The position numbers and the translations under genes were made by a program. From JBNKDD01 sp050288085 (GTDB taxonomy: Bacteria > Chloroflexota > Anaerolineae > Aggregatilineales > UBA3940), in assembly GCA_050288085.1 (NCBI GenBank), contig JBNKDD010000100.1:1-18270 (forward strand): 18,270 nt of DNA, written 5' to 3'. Positions 6,357 through 14,579 of the stretch are shown here, in pieces. Under the pieces are notes generated by a model. It did not search any database, had not been told where the DNA came from, and was given only the letters and a program-made list of their open reading frames with translations. Each line of letters begins with the position of its first letter. Within the stretch, counting starts at the first letter, position 1.

Positions 6357-6902
6357 CTACTCCCACGTGATATGGAGGATCGTTTTATCACCACCCTGAT
6401 CCATGTTCTGGTTTTCCTCATCGTATCTGACCATAAAATGTGTGCCTGATGGCAAGAATCTTCTAGCAAATCCGTAAAGGACACCATATTCCATGTCATC
6501 AAAGTAGACGCAGCGATCAAGGGTAATTTTGTAATGAGAATCGCTGATCTTCTCCACGATCTTCTGTCCGATGTCGCCGTTGCGATGATTTACCTGATAG
6601 TGCTCCGGCCACACTTCGATGAAAGTGCCAAAGGGAGCATTCTCCATTTCAGGTGGCATAATCGCATACTCTGCAATGGAAATACCAATCGCCACGAAAT
6701 TCAGTCCAAGAGACTTTTCCTGGGCCATTTCGTTCATGAGCGACAAAAAGTTTTGAAGCGAGTACCATTCGCCCTCCTTGACATCACCCAGGCCATATTT
6801 CTCAATCAATGGGCGGGTGTTATAAGAGAGCAAATTGTGGATTAGAGATTGTAAAACCTCTCCAGCAACTTCTGTCCCTGGTTCGCAAGTTAGTAAACGC
6901 AT
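6357..6902 (-). CDS. uncharacterised 181-aa protein, possible ligand-binding/sensor-domain family
   Basis: No function can be assigned. The N-terminal half is helical (VAGEVLQSLIHNLLSY, then KYGL and EGEWYSLQNFLSLM). The C-terminal half looks mixed alpha/beta, with NHRNGDIG near residues 105-112, YGVLYGFARRFLPSG near 138-152 and ILHITW at the end. I recall this general pattern from stand-alone proteins of multicellular-type or environmental bacteria that resemble small sensor domains (V4R or heme-NO-binding-like folds), but the match is from memory and weak. There is no signal peptide or membrane segment. The ATG at 6902 has GGAG 10 bases upstream. Base composition is more AT-rich than the neighbouring operon, especially upstream. 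Confidence 0.8.
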   Translation of the reverse strand: MRLLTCEPGTEVAGEVLQSLIHNLLSYNTRPLIEKYGLGDVKEGEWYSLQNFLSLMNEMAQEKSLGLNFVAIGISIAEYAIMPPEMENAPFGTFIEVWPEHYQVNHRNGDIGQKIVEKISDSHYKITLDRCVYFDDMEYGVLYGFARRFLPSGTHFMVRYDEENQNMDQGGDKTILHITWE

Positions 6903-6966
6903 GATATAGCTACTCCAAATGACTGACAGAGGACTCTTTTATGACATATAACAGAGATTTATATTC

Positions 6967-6972
6967 ATTATA
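6967..6972 (-). promoter_or_regulatory. candidate -10 element for the 181-aa gene
   Basis: A perfect TATAAT lies on the minus strand 65 bases upstream of the start. The region 17-18 bases further up gives only CTAACA as a -35, so the promoter is plausible but not firm. Confidence 0.35.
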
Positions 6973-7070
6973 TTCGAAAAAGCGTGAGATGTTAGTTATT
7001 GTATCTTTATTGTTAACCCCCTGTAGCTTTCTTGTAATTATTCAGGTGCATTCAAAAAACCTGTGGTAAG

Positions 7071-7121
7071 AGAATAAAAAAGAAAAAGGGCAAGTTAATT
7101 AAATTCCCCTTTAACTCGCCC
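7071..7121 (-). terminator. intrinsic terminator of the 2-oxoacid oxidoreductase operon
   Basis: On the minus strand GGGCGAGTT (7121-7113) pairs with AACTTGCCC (7096-7088), one pair being G-U, and TTTTTCTTTTTTATTC follows directly. It begins 21 bases beyond the stop of the gamma-subunit gene. Confidence 0.85.
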
Positions 7122-7141
7122 CAGACAAGTCTATCGGTCGG

Positions 7142-7720
7142 TCAGTCGTGGTGCAGATAGCCCTCCCAGGTGTGAACCATCAATTTGGCGGCGAAGGCGG
7201 CACCTTTGTCTATTGCCTTGTAGTTCATATCCAGCATATCGCGGCGATGCTCCGGGATGTGGGTATCAAGCGCCTGCTTGAGATTTTCGGTGGTGATCGT
7301 GCTGCGAACAGCCAGGGCCGCGCCTGTCATGATCATGTTCGTCAACCGCATTGCTCCCAGCTCATCAGCTAACTGAGAGGCCGGGATCGCTAACTCCTGT
7401 ATATTGGTTCGCTCGGTGCGGTCCGGGATCAGGGAGGCGTTGACGGCCAGCAGCCCGCCCTTCTTGACGATGGGTTCGTATTTTTCAAACGACGGGCGGT
7501 TGAAGATCAATGCGACGTCGGGTTGTTCGACCAGTGGGGAGCCGATTGGCTGATCACTGATCACGACAAAGCAGTGAGCGGTTCCGCCTCGCATTTCCGG
7601 GCCGTAGGAGGGTATCCAGGTGACCTCCAACCCGGCATCCATCGCGGCGTAGGCTAAAAGCTGCCCGGCGAACATCACGCCCTGGCCGCCAAAACCGGCA
7701 AATAAATAGGCTTCTTGCAT
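7142..7720 (-). CDS. 2-oxoacid:ferredoxin oxidoreductase, gamma subunit, 192 aa
   Basis: Gamma domain of the pyruvate/2-ketoisovalerate ferredoxin oxidoreductase family, which packs against the TPP-binding subunits. It starts MQEAYLFAGFGGQGVMFAG, the glycine-rich strand-loop typical of the family, followed by PSYGPEMRGGTAHC (37-50) and IFNRPSFEKY. The frame extends 29 residues upstream into the beta-subunit gene. I choose the ATG at 7720 because it has GGGGAGG upstream and begins the domain. It is the last gene of the operon, starting 5 bases after the beta-subunit stop, and a strong terminator follows. Length is normal for the family. The substrate cannot be read from this subunit. Confidence 0.93.
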   Translation of the reverse strand: MQEAYLFAGFGGQGVMFAGQLLAYAAMDAGLEVTWIPSYGPEMRGGTAHCFVVISDQPIGSPLVEQPDVALIFNRPSFEKYEPIVKKGGLLAVNASLIPDRTERTNIQELAIPASQLADELGAMRLTNMIMTGAALAVRSTITTENLKQALDTHIPEHRRDMLDMNYKAIDKGAAFAAKLMVHTWEGYLHHD

Positions 7721-7725
7721 GGCGG

Positions 7726-8511
<786 letters not shown>

Positions 8512-8529
8512 TTGTTTGTTCCTCCTAAA

Positions 8530-9597
8530 TCAGGTGCGGACGGAAAGCCGTTCATACTCTTGTTCGATGGCGGTCAGCAGTTCGTCGGGCATGGGGACGA
8601 CACCACCCATCCGCCCGTAAAACCCAACCGGAATTTGCCCGCCAACAGACAGCTTGACATCTTCGAGCATCTGCCCGGCGTTCATCTCGATCACCAGACA
8701 GGAATCCAGTTGATCGGCCAGTTCAGAGATTCGCATCTCCGGGAAGGGCCACAGGGTTTGTGGGCGCAGCAAGCCGACCTTGAGCCCTTTGGCGCGGGCG
8801 GCTTCGATGGCGGTGTAAGCGATCCGGCCCGCTGTGCCATAGCTGACGATCAACAGCCGGGCGTCGTCGGTGTAATGTTCTACCCAACGCTGTTCGGCCT
8901 GCTTGATGATTTTCAACCGTTCCTGAACCTGGATGTTGTAGGCTTCCATCTCTTCACCAACCAGGTAGATCGAGGAGACTACCCGCTTCTCGCGGTCTTT
9001 TGCACCGGTCAGGGCCCAGTCGGGGCGCTCTTTGCGGACCTCGCGCATTGGCGGGAGTTCGGCGGGTTCCATCATCTGCCCGATCTGGCCGTCGGCGGCG
9101 ACGATCACCAGGTGGCGGTACTTCTCGGCTAAATCGAAAGCCAGCACCATGAAGTCAATGGCTTCTTGAACGGAGGCCGGAGCCAGCACAATTGGGCGAT
9201 AATCACCGTGACCTGCCGAGCGGGTGATCTGGAAATAATCCCCCTGCGAAGGAAGGATATTACCCAGGCCCGGCCCACCGCGCATAATGTCTACCAGCAC
9301 GCAGGGGATATACGATCCGGCAATGTAAGACAAACCTTCTTGCATCAGGCTGATTCCAGGGCTGGATGACGAGGTCATCACCCGCGCGCCGGTCGATGCA
9401 GCCCCGTAGAGCATGTTGATAGCCGCCACTTCACTTTCTGCCTGAAGAAAGGCCCGGTCAAGTTCGACCATGCGACGGGCGAGGTGTTCGAGTAGTTCAG
9501 TTTGGGGAGTGATTGGATAGCCGAAATAACCTTCTAATCCGGCCCGCACCGCTGCTTCAGCGATGGCGATATTCCCCTTCAGCATTTCCTTTGCCAT
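8530..9597 (-). CDS. vorB: 2-oxoacid:ferredoxin oxidoreductase, alpha subunit (VorB type), 355 aa
   Basis: The pyrimidine-binding and transketolase-C-like subunit. Diagnostic stretches are GYFGYPITPQTEL (22-34), ESEVAAINMLYGAA (54-67), MTSSSSPGISLMQEG (74-88) and MRGGPGLGNILPSQGDY (104-120). This order and wording is what I associate with VorB, 3-methyl-2-oxobutanoate (2-ketoisovalerate):ferredoxin oxidoreductase, although 2-oxoglutarate (KorA) enzymes are close relatives. It follows the ferredoxin subunit by 6 bases and precedes beta, so the complex is encoded delta-alpha-beta-gamma. Start 9597 has CAGGAG upstream. I am sure of the subunit and less sure of the substrate. Confidence 0.93.
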   Translation of the reverse strand: MAKEMLKGNIAIAEAAVRAGLEGYFGYPITPQTELLEHLARRMVELDRAFLQAESEVAAINMLYGAASTGARVMTSSSSPGISLMQEGLSYIAGSYIPCVLVDIMRGGPGLGNILPSQGDYFQITRSAGHGDYRPIVLAPASVQEAIDFMVLAFDLAEKYRHLVIVAADGQIGQMMEPAELPPMREVRKERPDWALTGAKDREKRVVSSIYLVGEEMEAYNIQVQERLKIIKQAEQRWVEHYTDDARLLIVSYGTAGRIAYTAIEAARAKGLKVGLLRPQTLWPFPEMRISELADQLDSCLVIEMNAGQMLEDVKLSVGGQIPVGFYGRMGGVVPMPDELLTAIEQEYERLSVRT

Positions 9598-9603
9598 GTG
9601 TAA

Positions 9604-9855
9604 TTATGCTCCTGATGGGGTTGGCTTGACCGTGCGTGTTTCGCGGTAGACCGTGATGCATACGTCCGGGCAGATTACCGCACAGATCGCGCAGCCGGTA
9701 CAATCTCCATCAGGGTCAGCCAGCAGTGCCGGACGATAGCCTTTAGCGTTTAGTTTGCCCTGCTCCATCACGATCACTTCTTGGGGACAGACGGTCGGAC
9801 ACAAACCGCAGCCCTTGCACCGATCTTGATCGATGACAATGGTTCCTTTTGCCAC
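9604..9855 (-). CDS. 2-oxoacid:ferredoxin oxidoreductase, delta subunit (2[4Fe-4S] ferredoxin), 83 aa
   Basis: A small ferredoxin-like electron-transfer subunit. It has two complete cluster motifs, C13xxC16xxC19xxxC23-P and C52xxC55xxC58xxxC62-P, each binding one [4Fe-4S] cluster and separated by a 28-residue loop. The frame can be extended to an ATG at 9888. The GTG at 9855 has AAGGAG six bases upstream and yields the usual VAKGTIVID start, so I chose it. It is the first gene of the operon; the leader upstream holds several hairpins. Its job is to pass electrons from the TPP subunit to external ferredoxin. Confidence 0.93.
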   Translation of the reverse strand: MAKGTIVIDQDRCKGCGLCPTVCPQEVIVMEQGKLNAKGYRPALLADPDGDCTGCAICAVICPDVCITVYRETRTVKPTPSGA

Positions 9856-9903
9856 GGAACTCTCCTTCAACTCATTTAACGAAAACAACCAATCTGGTAG
9901 TGT

Positions 9904-9990
9904 CTCGCCGCGCTCCTGGCGAGAATGCGGTAGTGCGAAAACGATCCCGAAGGATCGCTAACTGATAGTGGAAATAACTATGCTATTTCC
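9904..9990 (-). promoter_or_regulatory. structured leader of the oxidoreductase operon: three hairpins, one terminator-like
   Basis: Three perfect inverted repeats follow each other between the candidate promoter and the first gene: GGAAATA/TATTTCC (9970-9976 with 9984-9990), CGATCC/GGATCG (9942-9947 with 9952-9957) and CTCGCC/GGCGAG (9904-9909 with 9918-9923). On the minus strand the middle one reads as a stem closed by a UUCG tetraloop and followed by TTTTCGC, so it resembles a short attenuator. No known riboswitch or leader peptide is recognised. Confidence 0.45.
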
Positions 9991-10043
9991 TATATAGTTG
10001 GGCCATGTAATTCAAGATCTATTGGCCTAACTTAATTAATCGT

Positions 10044-10049
10044 ATTATA
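10044..10049 (-). promoter_or_regulatory. candidate -10 element of the oxidoreductase operon
   Basis: A perfect TATAAT on the minus strand, about 190 bases upstream of the ferredoxin-subunit GTG. No good -35 is seen at 16-18 bases. If real, it gives a long leader that includes the three hairpins. Confidence 0.35.
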
Positions 10050-10116
10050 AGATTTGATCTAGATGCCAGTGGATTTTGTCATGGTTGATGGAGCCGGTTG
10101 TCATCAGGCCAGCAGG

Positions 10117-11937
10117 TCAATATAGCTGGCCGTTACCCGAAAACTCGGTAACCGTTTCATCTGTTAAGCGCAGCCAGACGTAGAAAGTTGTGCCTTGATC
10201 GACCGTCGTCCCACTTTCGACGGTGATCACGCCCTGGTGACGCTCTACGATCTCTTTGGCAATAGCCAGTCCCAATCCAGTACCCGGCAGCCCGGATTCC
10301 TGACCTGCCTGCCCCCGGTAAAACCGGGTAAATATCTTGGCCTGTTCTTCAGAGGGTATCCCGGTCCCGATATTGTTGACACTAAATCCGGCCCACTTCT
10401 TTCCCTGGAATTCGGCGGTATGGGTGAGCACCGAAATCCGGTTTTCGGCGGGGGTATAGTTGATGGCGTTGGTCAATAAGGCGCCGATCACCTGCCCAAG
10501 CTGCTCTTTATCAAGTTGTACCGGTGGCAGGTCCGGCATCAGCTCTAAGCTCAGATTCAGGTTTTTGGATCGGGCCAATGGCATCCGGTCCATCACATAA
10601 GATGATACCAGTTCGTTGATGTTTTCCGGCCTGAGCCGTAGGGGTGTTTTTTCCTGATCCAGCCGCGAGACATAAAGTAGATTTTCAACAATGGTTTCGA
10701 GCCGCCTTGTTTCCCGTTTAAGCGTCTCCATATGATGTTCTTGCTTTCCTTCACTGCGTTCAAGCAGTTCAAGGTAAAGCTTGATGGTGGTGAGCGGGGT
10801 GCGCAGTTCGTGAGAGATGTTTGACACGAACTCAGCTTTGACCTGGCTGAGTGACCGGAGTTCCTCGTTGGCGGCTTTCAGGTCTGCCGTCCGCTCGGCT
10901 ACCCGCTGCTCCAGCCCTTGATTGAGCCGCTGGATTTCAGCTTCGGCCTGCTTACGTTGGGTGATATCACGCACCTGGCTCTGGATCACCAGCTGGCCGC
11001 TATACTCAACGATCCGGCTGCAAACTTCAACCGGGAGGAGGGAGCCATCTTTGCGGCGTTGGGTATGCTCGAAGGTAAGGCTATCTTCTGCCAGCAATTC
11101 CTTTAAGAGAGCCTGATTTCGTTCGGTGTCTTCCTTTGAGTAGATATCCTGGAGTCCTAAATGGAGCAATTCCTGGCGGGAATAGCCCAGGTTTTCGGCA
11201 GCTTTTTGATTGACTTCCAGGAAGCGCAGCGTAACCGGATCGACAACGAAAATGGCGTCGTAAGCGTATTCAAACAGGGTGCGGTATTTGACTTCGTTTT
11301 GTTCCAGGCTCGCCAGCAGGGGATTGGTTACCTGGATAAACAGTACTGCCCCCAGCAGGATGATCACTGCACCGGTCAGCCCGGTAATTAGCCCGGCCCT
11401 GATGAATGGTGCTTGAATTTCCTTCATATCAATTTTGGCAACAATGCCAAGCCCCAGCCCTTCAACGGGTTCATGGGCGGCCAACACCTTCTCGCCGCGA
11501 TAATCCAGCGCAATGATAGTCCCTGATCGGCCTAAAAGTGCCTGCCGCATCGGTTCGGCCAATTCCGAATCATGAGGGACAGGTTCGGGGTTATCCAGGT
11601 CATAGTGCCGGTGACTCAGTAAGAAGACGATCTGACTATCTTCCCATTGGGCCAGGGTAAACTCGCCGGTTTCTCCAAATCCCCTGAAGTGCTCATGGGC
11701 TTCTCGCAATTCGTTAAGAGTCAATTCAAAAGCCTCTGGCCCTGAATTGGTATATTGGAGATGATACCGCTCCATCGATTCGATCAATCGAGCCTGGCTT
11801 TGGGCCATTTCAGTCAGACGGTCACGCTGCTGGTTTAGTGAGGTGTTATAGAGTATAGCCAGAGTGGTCCCGGAGACAATGACAGCAACAGCAACCATGA
11901 TCATGATCAGGAAAAAAACCCTTCTTTGCCCGGTCAT
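10117..11937 (-). CDS. PAS-domain membrane histidine kinase, 606 aa, G1 box Asp replaced by Asn
   Basis: Layout: membrane segment ~8-30; extracytoplasmic sensor region ~31-180; second membrane segment ~182-203; PAS domain ~213-330 ending in QVRDITQRKQAEAE; coiled coil ~325-365; HisKA with SHELRTPL and His376; HATPase with N box LLTNAINYTP (488-496), F-like box KIFTRFYRG and G2 box GTGLGLAIAK (552-561). The G1 box reads VNNIGTGIP (520-528): the Asp of DxGxG, which contacts ATP adenine, is Asn522 (codon AAT). The frame opens earlier at 12009, but the ATG at 11937 has GAGGAAGAG upstream and starts just before the membrane segment. No response regulator is adjacent. A weak inverted repeat (10107-10131) spans the stop. 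Confidence 0.9.
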   Translation of the reverse strand: MTGQRRVFFLIMIMVAVAVIVSGTTLAILYNTSLNQQRDRLTEMAQSQARLIESMERYHLQYTNSGPEAFELTLNELREAHEHFRGFGETGEFTLAQWEDSQIVFLLSHRHYDLDNPEPVPHDSELAEPMRQALLGRSGTIIALDYRGEKVLAAHEPVEGLGLGIVAKIDMKEIQAPFIRAGLITGLTGAVIILLGAVLFIQVTNPLLASLEQNEVKYRTLFEYAYDAIFVVDPVTLRFLEVNQKAAENLGYSRQELLHLGLQDIYSKEDTERNQALLKELLAEDSLTFEHTQRRKDGSLLPVEVCSRIVEYSGQLVIQSQVRDITQRKQAEAEIQRLNQGLEQRVAERTADLKAANEELRSLSQVKAEFVSNISHELRTPLTTIKLYLELLERSEGKQEHHMETLKRETRRLETIVENLLYVSRLDQEKTPLRLRPENINELVSSYVMDRMPLARSKNLNLSLELMPDLPPVQLDKEQLGQVIGALLTNAINYTPAENRISVLTHTAEFQGKKWAGFSVNNIGTGIPSEEQAKIFTRFYRGQAGQESGLPGTGLGLAIAKEIVERHQGVITVESGTTVDQGTTFYVWLRLTDETVTEFSGNGQLY

Positions 11938-12257
11938 GTTTTTCTCTTCCTCTAAACCAAGATATCTTGCGCTATTATGTAGAGTCATATTATTTACGGC
12001 CCAACACACCGATATGGCCGAGTTTTAATAATTCATATAATGTGTAACCGGTCAGATACATCATAGCTAACGCCAGAGGTCTGCGCAAATTAGAGCTGCA
12101 CCGGTCAGGGTGTATGATTCAGGATCAAGATTTACCCTGCTGATTTTAGAACTATTTGCTCCCTCTTGTGTTATTATCACCGGTGGCAAATTTGACTAAA
12201 GTGGGGCAGGTGAGATGAGAATTGAAGCTTCGTCCCAATAACATAAGGGGAGTCCTC
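11938..12257. other. divergent intergenic region between histidine kinase and degV copy 1
   Basis: About 320 bases without a gene. It must carry the promoters of both divergent neighbours. It contains a TATAAT at 12036-12041 on the plus strand with no good -35, and the sequence block at 12144-12176 that recurs upstream of the second degV. Confidence 0.5.
12144..12176 (+). promoter_or_regulatory. conserved block upstream of degV copy 1
   Basis: From AACTATT to TGTGTTATTA (12150-12176) this stretch aligns without gaps to 14483-14509, upstream of the second degV. Seven, five and ten bases match in three runs, with few differences between. It ends 81 bases before the start codon. Conservation outside the coding sequence points to a shared promoter or operator; TTATTA is a poor but possible -10. 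Confidence 0.5.
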
Positions 12258-13106
12258 ATGAGCAGCCAACCAATCGCAATCATTACCGACAGTACAGCTG
12301 ATCTGCCAGCCGAACTGCTTGAAAAGCACAGTATTCCGACTGTGCCGCTATACGTCAACTGGGGGGAGGAATCCCTCAAGGATGGGGTGGACATCAGCAA
12401 GTCAGCCTTTTATACCCGCTTACCTAAAGACCCGGTCCATCCGAAAACATCCCAACCCACCCCGGCGGATTTTGCAGCAGCTATTAAAGAATCAGGGGCA
12501 AAAGAAGCCATTATCTTCACCATTGCCGGTGGTTTGAGTGGAACCTATGATTCAGCCTGCACCGCCCGCGAGATGGTCGATATCCCGGTGTACGTCGTCG
12601 ACTCGCACTCTACCTCAGTGGGGCTGGGGTTTGAGGTCAAAGCTGCTATCCGGGCGCGTAAAGCGGGGGGCGATGTACAGGATATTATTGCGGCGGCGGA
12701 AAAGGTCCGGCAAAGTCTGAGCGTGTTGTTCGCGGTCGATACCCTGGAATATCTGCACAAGGGTGGACGGATCGGTGGGGCGTCTCGACTGGTCGGCTCG
12801 GCGCTGCAACTCAAGCCCCTGCTGCAACTTGATCCCCAAACCGGGAAGATCGACGCCGTTGAGCGCATCCGCACCCGCAGCAAAGCGATCCAACGGTTAC
12901 TCGATGCGACCTTTGAGAATGTCGACCCGAATAAGCCGGTTCGGATTGGGGTGATGCTGGGTGGCAACTATGAAGATGAAGAACCGGTCTGTGAGCAAAT
13001 CCGGGCGAGATGCTCACCGATTGAACTGGTCGTTACTAACATCTCCCCGATCCTGGGCGTGCACACCGGGCCGGGGGTAGTCGGGCTTGGGGCTTATAAC
13101 GAATAG
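12258..13106 (+). CDS. degV: DegV family (fatty-acid-binding) protein, copy 1, 282 aa
   Basis: A DegV/FakB fold protein. Motifs: IITDSTADLP (8-17), HPKTSQPTPADF (61-72), GLSGTYDSA (92-100), VDSHSTSVGLG (near 124-134), LEYLHKGGRIGG (near 163-174) and GVHTGPGVVGLG near the C-terminus. Family members bind a fatty acid between two lobes and, in Firmicutes, present it to the kinase FakA as FakB. No fakA is in the window. The frame opens at a TTG at 12222, but the ATG at 12258 has AAGGGGAG upstream and matches the start of copy 2. It is the same length as copy 2 and about 72% identical by an ungapped hand count. Confidence 0.94.
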   Translation: MSSQPIAIITDSTADLPAELLEKHSIPTVPLYVNWGEESLKDGVDISKSAFYTRLPKDPVHPKTSQPTPADFAAAIKESGAKEAIIFTIAGGLSGTYDSACTAREMVDIPVYVVDSHSTSVGLGFEVKAAIRARKAGGDVQDIIAAAEKVRQSLSVLFAVDTLEYLHKGGRIGGASRLVGSALQLKPLLQLDPQTGKIDAVERIRTRSKAIQRLLDATFENVDPNKPVRIGVMLGGNYEDEEPVCEQIRARCSPIELVVTNISPILGVHTGPGVVGLGAYNE

Positions 13107-13197
13107 GGCAGGCAAAAGTTCTGGCAAGCGACCGCTCTGGTCACCATATGCTACAATGAGAACAGTTTGATCTGCTTGACAAGCCGGGAGAATCATT

Positions 13198-14415
13198 ATG
13201 AAACACCGTTTGATTTGGCTGCTCACCCTGTTCGTATTGGCTGCTTGTGGGCCATCCGCCGAGGAGATCGCATCACAGACGGCTGGTGCAGAGACACAGA
13301 TCGCTGCCTCCTGGACGGAAACGCCCACTCCCACGTTGACGCCCACGTTGACGCCCACTTCGACTTCAACTCCCACCGCCACGCCGACTCCGACCCCGAC
13401 GGAAACGCCCACGCCGACCCCGGTGGGGGTGGATGCACCTGGACTGATCACCTTCAACCGGGATATCGGGGCCGGGGTGTATGTTTATGTCATCAGTCCC
13501 GATGGGGAATATGAGGTGCAGGTTGTTACCGATCCGGGCATTTTCTTAGGGCCGGTTTGGGCACCGGATGGGGAACAGATCGCCTTTGTGGGGATTGACC
13601 TGAACACTCAGCAGCTCGATGTGTGGCTGGCGGAAGCAGCCAAGGGTGAACCGGCCCGGCAGGTGACAACCGGTGGAATCAATATTGAGACGACGTTGTC
13701 CTGGTCACCGGACAGTCAATACCTGATCTACGGGGGATCTCAGCCGGGCGCTGAAACCGATGTATACCGGGTTGATGTTCAAACCGGGCAGGTTCTTAAT
13801 CTGACCCGCAGTTATTGGGGCTGGGATCACTGGCCAGATTGGTCACCGGATGGGGAGTGGATTGCCTTCACCTCTGACCGGTTAAACGATGGCAGCGGAA
13901 AAAGTCTTGATGATATCTGGATCATGAAGCCCGATGGCTCCGATCCGCAAAATGTGACCAACCAGCCTATGTGGGAAGATGTTAAACCGGCCTGGTCACC
14001 GGACAGCAGCCAGATCGCCTTCTACCGGTGGAGCTTCATGGAAGAATCCGAAGGCGGCCCCGGCGGTTTATACGTCATTGCGCCCGATGGCAGCGACGAG
14101 GAACTGCTCTATGCCTTTGATCCCTTCTTGAGTGAGGCACCGGTCTGGTCGCCGGATGGGAAGTGGATCGGGTTTACGTATCAAGAAAATGTATGGGTCA
14201 TCTCGGCGGAGGGCGGCGATCCGATTCAGATCAGCGACCTGCCGGGGTCTGAGGGTGATATATCCTGGTCACCTGATTCGCAGGCGTTACTCTACAATCA
14301 TGTAACGGAGAACGATGACCGGGATATCTACATCGCGGCGGTGGATGGATCGAGTTCGAGATTACTGATCGATGATGATAGGCCAGAGTGGTTTGGCGAT
14401 TGGTCACATAATTGA
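13198..14415 (+). CDS. TolB/PD40-type beta-propeller lipoprotein, 405 aa
   Basis: Starts with a lipoprotein signal peptide, MKHRLIWLLTLFVLAAC, with the lipobox LAAC and Cys17 as acylation site. A Thr-Pro-rich linker (about residues 40-76) follows. The rest is a propeller of PD40 (WD40-like, TolB) repeats, each with a W-S/A-P-D-G/S motif: PVWAPDGEQIAF, LSWSPDSQYLIY, PDWSPDGEWIAF, PAWSPDSSQIAF, PVWSPDGKWIGF and ISWSPDSQALLY, giving six blades. It is probably an outer-face lipoprotein that binds a partner; no catalytic motif is seen. The ATG at 13198 has GGGAGA upstream. It sits between two degV paralogues, all on the plus strand, and is followed by a terminator, so the second degV has its own promoter. 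Confidence 0.92.
   Translation: MKHRLIWLLTLFVLAACGPSAEEIASQTAGAETQIAASWTETPTPTLTPTLTPTSTSTPTATPTPTPTETPTPTPVGVDAPGLITFNRDIGAGVYVYVISPDGEYEVQVVTDPGIFLGPVWAPDGEQIAFVGIDLNTQQLDVWLAEAAKGEPARQVTTGGINIETTLSWSPDSQYLIYGGSQPGAETDVYRVDVQTGQVLNLTRSYWGWDHWPDWSPDGEWIAFTSDRLNDGSGKSLDDIWIMKPDGSDPQNVTNQPMWEDVKPAWSPDSSQIAFYRWSFMEESEGGPGGLYVIAPDGSDEELLYAFDPFLSEAPVWSPDGKWIGFTYQENVWVISAEGGDPIQISDLPGSEGDISWSPDSQALLYNHVTENDDRDIYIAAVDGSSSRLLIDDDRPEWFGDWSHN
13330..13353. repeat. 12-bp tandem repeat coding the Thr-Pro linker
   Basis: CCCACGTTGACG occurs twice in a row and a partial third copy follows. The surrounding 13320-13425 is a more diverged run of ACGCCCAC-like units. It encodes the T-P-T-L linker of the lipoprotein and is prone to length change by slippage. 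Confidence 0.65.
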
Positions 14416-14440
14416 AAGCATATCAATAAAGCATCAATAA

Positions 14441-14476
14441 GGAAGTCATCTCCACAGGTGGCTTCCTTTTGGTTTC
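14441..14476 (+). terminator. intrinsic terminator after the lipoprotein gene
   Basis: GGAAGTCA (14441-14448) pairs with TGGCTTCC (14459-14466), with one G-U pair, and is followed by TTTTGGTTTCC. It separates the lipoprotein from degV copy 2. Confidence 0.75.
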
Positions 14477-14478
14477 CT

Positions 14479-14509
14479 TTAAAACTATTACCACCCTCGT
14501 GTGTTATTA
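14479..14509 (+). promoter_or_regulatory. conserved block upstream of degV copy 2
   Basis: The counterpart of 12144-12176: AACTATT, CCCTC and TGTGTTATTA occur in the same order and spacing. It lies directly after the terminator and 70 bases before the start codon, which fits a promoter duplicated along with the gene. Confidence 0.5.
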
Positions 14510-14579
14510 CCTTCGACAGCGGAATTCAAAGAGGGGTGGAAAAAAGTCTCACCCCCACAATATTATGAGGGAGCCTTCC

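Noticed and set aside
10107..10131. 7-bp inverted repeat GGCCAGC/GCTGGCC as kinase terminator
   Set aside because: It overlaps the kinase stop codon and has no T-run on the minus strand, so it is too weak to call a terminator.
12158..12174. third CRP-type site in the degV upstream block (TGTG...TCAC)
   Set aside because: Spacing between half-sites is one base short and the right half is not kept in the second copy of the block.
13320..13425. tandem repeats that could suggest a CRISPR or minisatellite
   Set aside because: The repeats stay in frame, encode a Thr-Pro linker and have no spacers.
13014..13457. minus-strand frame with a Val-Gly repeat protein
   Set aside because: The repeats are the reverse reading of the Thr-Pro linker DNA; it covers the start of the lipoprotein gene and has no ribosome site.
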